Below are positions 61,050-64,000 of a stretch of DNA of 64,000 bases, piece by piece. This DNA comes from Rossellomorea aquimaris. Lineage in GTDB: Bacteria > Bacillota > Bacilli > Bacillales > Bacillaceae_B. The position numbers and the translations under genes were made by a program. The stretch lies in NCBI RefSeq assembly GCF_020171925.1, contig NZ_JAIVAR010000005.1, positions 1 to 64,000 on the forward strand, read 5' to 3'. Numbering within the stretch: position 1 is the stretch's first letter; each line of letters starts with the position of its first letter. The notes beneath the pieces were generated by a model. That model ran no database searches. It had not been told where the DNA came from and saw only the letters and a list, made by a program, of their open reading frames with translations.

Positions 61050-61088
61050 GAGCTTAGAATGATACCCGACAGCTTCAGTCCTTCCCAT
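61050..61088 (-). terminator. Hairpin between hemH and hemY
   Basis: GGACTGAAGCT and AGCTCAGTCC arms form a hairpin followed on the minus strand by TTCTCTTT, in the 169-bp hemH-hemY gap. It may partly end hemEH transcripts and reduce hemY expression. Confidence 0.4.
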
Positions 61089-61115
61089 CCTCACACCATT
61101 GGTATGATGGATGAC

Positions 61116-62048
61116 TTATCTATTTAAGTGCTTCATAATGACTTCTGCCATTGCGTCGATGAACTCAGGCTTTGCATTCGGCATCTCCGGTCGATAATAC
61201 GTTGCACCGATTTCATCTGTTACAACCTTGCATTCATAATCATTATCATATAGTACTTCTAAATGGTCGGCCACAAACCCAACGGGCGTGTAGACAAAGG
61301 TGGTATACCCTTTCTCTTTGTGTAGATCACGTGTCAGATCTTGTACATCAGGACCAAGCCAAGGATCAGGCGTATTCCCTTCACTCTGCCAGCCGACGGC
61401 ATAATTCTCTACCCCTGCACCTTCAGCTATCATCCGGGCAGTGTCCTCGAGCTGTTGAGGGTATGGGTCACCATTCTGAAGGATGCGTTCAGGAAGACTG
61501 TGTGCAGATACGATCAGGACAGCATTCTTTCGTTCTTCATCGCTCATGCTGTTATAGGTTTGCTTCACTTTCTCCACCCAATAATGAATGAACTTCGGCT
61601 CATCGTACCAGCTTTCCACTGAAGTAATGGAAGGGCCACCCAGTTTTTCTGCTGTTTCTTTTGCTCTACCATTATAGGACTTGACGCTGAATGTCGAGAA
61701 GTGTGGTGCAAGGACGATGGATACCGCTTCCTCAATGCCATCTTTATGCATCTGCTCGACTGCATCTTCAACGAAAGGCTCAATATGCTTCAGTCCCAGA
61801 TACATCTTGAATTCAATTTCATCCTGGATGGAATTCAGGTGCTCCTCAAGACTTTTCGCCTGGTCCATCGTGATTTTCGCAAGCGGTGAGATGCCACCGA
61901 TTGCTTCGTATCTGCCGCGAAGATCTTCCAGCAAGTCTTCGGAAGGCGTTCTGCCATGACGAATATGAGTATAGTAACGTTCTATATCCTCTTCTTTATA
62001 AGGGGTCCCGTATGCCATGACCAAAAGACCCATCTTCTTTTTTGCCAT
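61116..62048 (-). CDS. hemH: Coproporphyrin ferrochelatase HemH (CpfC)
   Basis: A 310-residue ferrochelatase, the same length as B. subtilis HemH. It has [11 protein letters not shown] at the start, [11 protein letters not shown], the catalytic His in [14 protein letters not shown] and the Glu in [21 protein letters not shown]. It inserts Fe2+ into coproporphyrin III. The ATG at 62048 follows GAGGTGA by about 9 nt; the upstream in-frame ATG (62081) lacks a site and would add an 11-residue tail. It lies 66 nt after hemE. Confidence 0.95.
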   Translation of the reverse strand: MAKKKMGLLVMAYGTPYKEEDIERYYTHIRHGRTPSEDLLEDLRGRYEAIGGISPLAKITMDQAKSLEEHLNSIQDEIEFKMYLGLKHIEPFVEDAVEQMHKDGIEEAVSIVLAPHFSTFSVKSYNGRAKETAEKLGGPSITSVESWYDEPKFIHYWVEKVKQTYNSMSDEERKNAVLIVSAHSLPERILQNGDPYPQQLEDTARMIAEGAGVENYAVGWQSEGNTPDPWLGPDVQDLTRDLHKEKGYTTFVYTPVGFVADHLEVLYDNDYECKVVTDEIGATYYRPEMPNAKPEFIDAMAEVIMKHLNR

Positions 62049-62113
62049 TTTCGAATTCACCTCATATGTGTTTTGATTCATAACTTTTAATGAAAAGAAT
62101 CGTTTGTCCGAAC

Positions 62114-63148
62114 CTATTTGTTCGAACTGTATTCATGAACAAAGTCAGTCAAGCGCTTTAGCGTATCTGGATTGACAGATGGGAAGACACCATGGCCAAG
62201 GTTGAAGATATAACCCGGAAGCTCCATTCCCTGATCCAGTATGGCCTTGGCACGCTCCTCGATGACTTCCCAAGGTGCAAGAAGGATGGCAGGATCCAAA
62301 TTCCCCTGGACGGTCTTGGAGATTCCCCTCTGACGTGCTTCAGTGATAGGGAGGCGCCAGTCAAGTCCGACGACGTCCAATGGAAGGTCATGCCATTCAT
62401 TGGCCAGGTGGCTCGCACCGACCCCGAACATGATCAATGGTACATTTTCTTCTTTCAATTCCGTGAAGATCCTTTCCATCACTGGTTTGATGAAGACTCT
62501 ATAGTCCTGGACATTCAGAGCCCCGACCCACGAATCAAAGATTTGGAAAGCTTTTGCCCCTGCACGGATTTGAGCCTTTCCATATGTGATTGTCATATCT
62601 GCAAGCTTGTCCATCAATGCGAACCAAGCCTTTGGATCAGAATACATGAATGATTTCGTTTTATTATAATTCTTAGATGGACCGCCTTCAATCATATAGC
62701 TTGCCATTGTAAAGGGGGCACCTGCAAACCCGATCAACGGTACTGATAATTGCTCCGTTGTCAGAAGCTTGATCGTTTCAAGCACATACGGCACATCTTC
62801 TTCCGGGTTGATTTCTCCCAGTTTTTCGACGTCCGCTGCTGAACGGATCGGATTATCGATGACTGGCCCGATCCCTGACTTGATTTCCACATCCACCCCG
62901 ATTGCAGGAAGAGGTGACATGATATCTTTATAAAGGATGGCAGCATCCACTCCATATTGTTCGACCGGAAGTCGTGTAACATACGCACACAACTCGGGCT
63001 GATGCGTAATTTCAAATAGGGAGTATTTTTCCTTGATCTTTCTATATTCTGGCTGAGAACGGCCTGCCTGCCTCATGTACCACACAGGGGTATAGTCCGT
63101 TTCTTCCCCTTTTGCTGCTCTCAAAAATGTATCATTAAATTGTTTCAT
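62114..63148 (-). CDS. hemE: Uroporphyrinogen III decarboxylase HemE
   Basis: A cytoplasmic enzyme that removes four carboxyls from uroporphyrinogen III to give coproporphyrinogen III. It shows [16 protein letters not shown] (hallmark), [32 protein letters not shown] and [12 protein letters not shown]. The protein has 344 residues from the ATG at 63148, preceded by AAAGGTGG. An in-frame ATG at 63172 gives 352, with weaker site AGGA; either is possible. It heads the hemEHY operon. Confidence 0.95.
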   Translation of the reverse strand: MKQFNDTFLRAAKGEETDYTPVWYMRQAGRSQPEYRKIKEKYSLFEITHQPELCAYVTRLPVEQYGVDAAILYKDIMSPLPAIGVDVEIKSGIGPVIDNPIRSAADVEKLGEINPEEDVPYVLETIKLLTTEQLSVPLIGFAGAPFTMASYMIEGGPSKNYNKTKSFMYSDPKAWFALMDKLADMTITYGKAQIRAGAKAFQIFDSWVGALNVQDYRVFIKPVMERIFTELKEENVPLIMFGVGASHLANEWHDLPLDVVGLDWRLPITEARQRGISKTVQGNLDPAILLAPWEVIEERAKAILDQGMELPGYIFNLGHGVFPSVNPDTLKRLTDFVHEYSSNK

Positions 63149-63394
63149 ACCTGTCGGCCACCTTTCACTCATCCGTTAATCCTATTGTATTATAAAAGAA
63201 TCGATTTCTAAAATTGTTTAACCGTACAAACTGCAACCCTTATAAACTATAGTCTTTTATAGGCAAAATGTATAGTTTTCATGAGTAAATGTCATAAATT
63301 TGCCGATTTTGTTTAAAAAACTGTGAAAACCAGGTTACAGTGATGTGAGAAATGGGAAGATTAACTAAGAGATTACTTTAAGAGGTGAATGAAT

Positions 63395-63901
63395 ATGAAG
63401 AAGTTATATATGACGACAGGAACACATGAATACCTAGCAAAGATCATGAATGAGCACCCCGAAGAAAAAATGATTCTCATGAGGGAATCAAGCGCGCTCC
63501 TTGTCCATGAGACGGACGGGGAAAGCGTATTCGAATCACCGAGGAGTTACGAAGTGATCGATGAGGCAGGGGCGCTGGAAAGGACGGGATATGCCATCTT
63601 CAATAATATCCCGGTAACGGATGAGGGGCGTCCATTGTTTGAATATCGTTTCAAGAACCGTGCACGATTGATCGAAGAAGTTCCCGGCTTTTCTGCGATT
63701 CGCGTTCTCCGGCCGCTCGATAGTGATACATATGTCATCATGACCATTTGGGAGGACAGGAAGAGTTTCCTTGGATGGCAGGAATCGAAGCAATATGAGA
63801 AGGCACATGCAAAACGAGGGACGGAAGAAGGCATCGATTCCAAGAAGGAGATCTTCCCACGTGCCTCTTACGTGACGGAGTATGAGATTGTCTCAGGATG
63901 A
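63395..63901 (+). CDS. hmoB: Haem-degrading monooxygenase HmoB
   Basis: A 168-residue protein close to B. subtilis HmoB (YhgC, about 166). The C-terminal ABM domain (about 65-160) has YAIFNNIPVTDEGRP, the conserved Asn region, and FSAIRVLRPLDSDTYVIMTIWEDRKSFLGWQES. It would cleave haem in the cytosol and release iron. In B. subtilis the gene also lies near hemE. ATG 63395 has AAGAGGTGA 6 nt upstream, ATG 63389 overlaps that site. Divergent from hemE. Confidence 0.88.
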   Translation: MKKLYMTTGTHEYLAKIMNEHPEEKMILMRESSALLVHETDGESVFESPRSYEVIDEAGALERTGYAIFNNIPVTDEGRPLFEYRFKNRARLIEEVPGFSAIRVLRPLDSDTYVIMTIWEDRKSFLGWQESKQYEKAHAKRGTEEGIDSKKEIFPRASYVTEYEIVSG

Positions 63902-63940
63902 ATGAGCATCATCACTCATTATGTGGTGGACTGACAAGGA

Positions 63941-63966
63941 AGGCTGACAGACACCTCTGTCAGCCT
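63941..63966 (+). terminator. Hairpin after hmoB
   Basis: A 10-bp perfect stem (63941-63950 with 63957-63966), AGGCTGACAG arm, followed by ATTATCC with only a weak T content. Confidence 0.55.
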
Positions 63967-64000
63967 ATTATCCGTTTGATCGCTTCAATTCTTCTTATAT

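Overview
The window reads as chromosomal DNA of an endospore-forming, competence-capable member of the Bacillaceae. A complete gerP spore-coat operon with a sigma-K-type promoter, comK, addAB, hemEHY, a SipV-type signal peptidase, lplJ and yhfH point that way. Long blocks keep the gene order I remember from the 1.08-1.15 Mb region of Bacillus subtilis: yisL-yisK, gerPA-F, yisB, addA-addB, sipV-yhjE, comK with its IDEAL-domain neighbour, yhfN, lcfB, lplJ-yhfI-yhfH, yhgE-yhgD, hemY-hemH-hemE and hmoB. A marine or soil Bacillus relative such as Rossellomorea is possible, but the species is not determinable here. No rRNA, tRNA, CRISPR array or prophage was seen.

Layout. 1-130: the left end of an IS3-family element runs off the window. 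0.15-5.8 kb: a FIST-PAS-GGDEF-EAL protein, yisL, yisK and a DUF418 membrane protein. 5.9-8.3 kb: gerPABCDEF and yisB. 8.4-15.7 kb: addBA recombination nuclease. 15.8-33 kb: an accessory block with an MFS transporter, an acetyltransferase, an acyl-CoA ligase, a five-gene LivJFGHM-type ABC transporter joined to KAS III, alpha/beta hydrolase, SDR and thiolase genes, an HD-GYP protein, and a 1070-residue MalT-like NTPase/TPR/SARP regulator. 33-40.2 kb: sipV, a VTT membrane protein, an S9 peptidase, comK, an IDEAL protein, a DUF421 protein and an M48 protease. 40.3-40.8 kb: four tandem hairpin-forming repeats of about 125 bp. 40.8-45 kb: azlCD with a divergent XRE-cupin regulator, a YeeE/YedE transporter and a NERD protein. 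45.1-46.5 kb: a non-genic array of about 4.6 copies of a 290-300-bp repeat. 46.7-63.9 kb: enoyl-CoA hydratase, lcfB, a secreted M14 peptidase, lplJ, yhfI, yhfH, a FixH-like lipoprotein, yhgE/yhgD, a LysM-GH18 spore-type hydrolase, hemY-hemH-hemE and hmoB.

How the genes may work together. The strongest new signal is in the accessory block. The promoters of the liv/KAS III/thiolase operon and of the separate acyl-CoA ligase gene carry the same element: two TGTAACT heptamers separated by 4 bp (11-bp period), then exactly 9 bp to a -10 hexamer. That is the classical layout of a SARP-family binding site, and a SARP-type regulator is encoded about 1.7 kb from the operon promoter. I infer a small regulon that imports an unidentified acid or amino-acid-like compound, activates it to a CoA thioester and processes it by thiolase/KAS III/SDR chemistry.

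The second unusual region is the 45.1-46.5 kb array. Each 290-300-bp unit contains 21-bp sub-repeats, two helical turns apart, which also encode a 24-codon hydrophobic micro-ORF in the complete copies. It could be a protein-binding array or a tandem small-peptide locus resembling Ibs/Ldr. Neither is proven.
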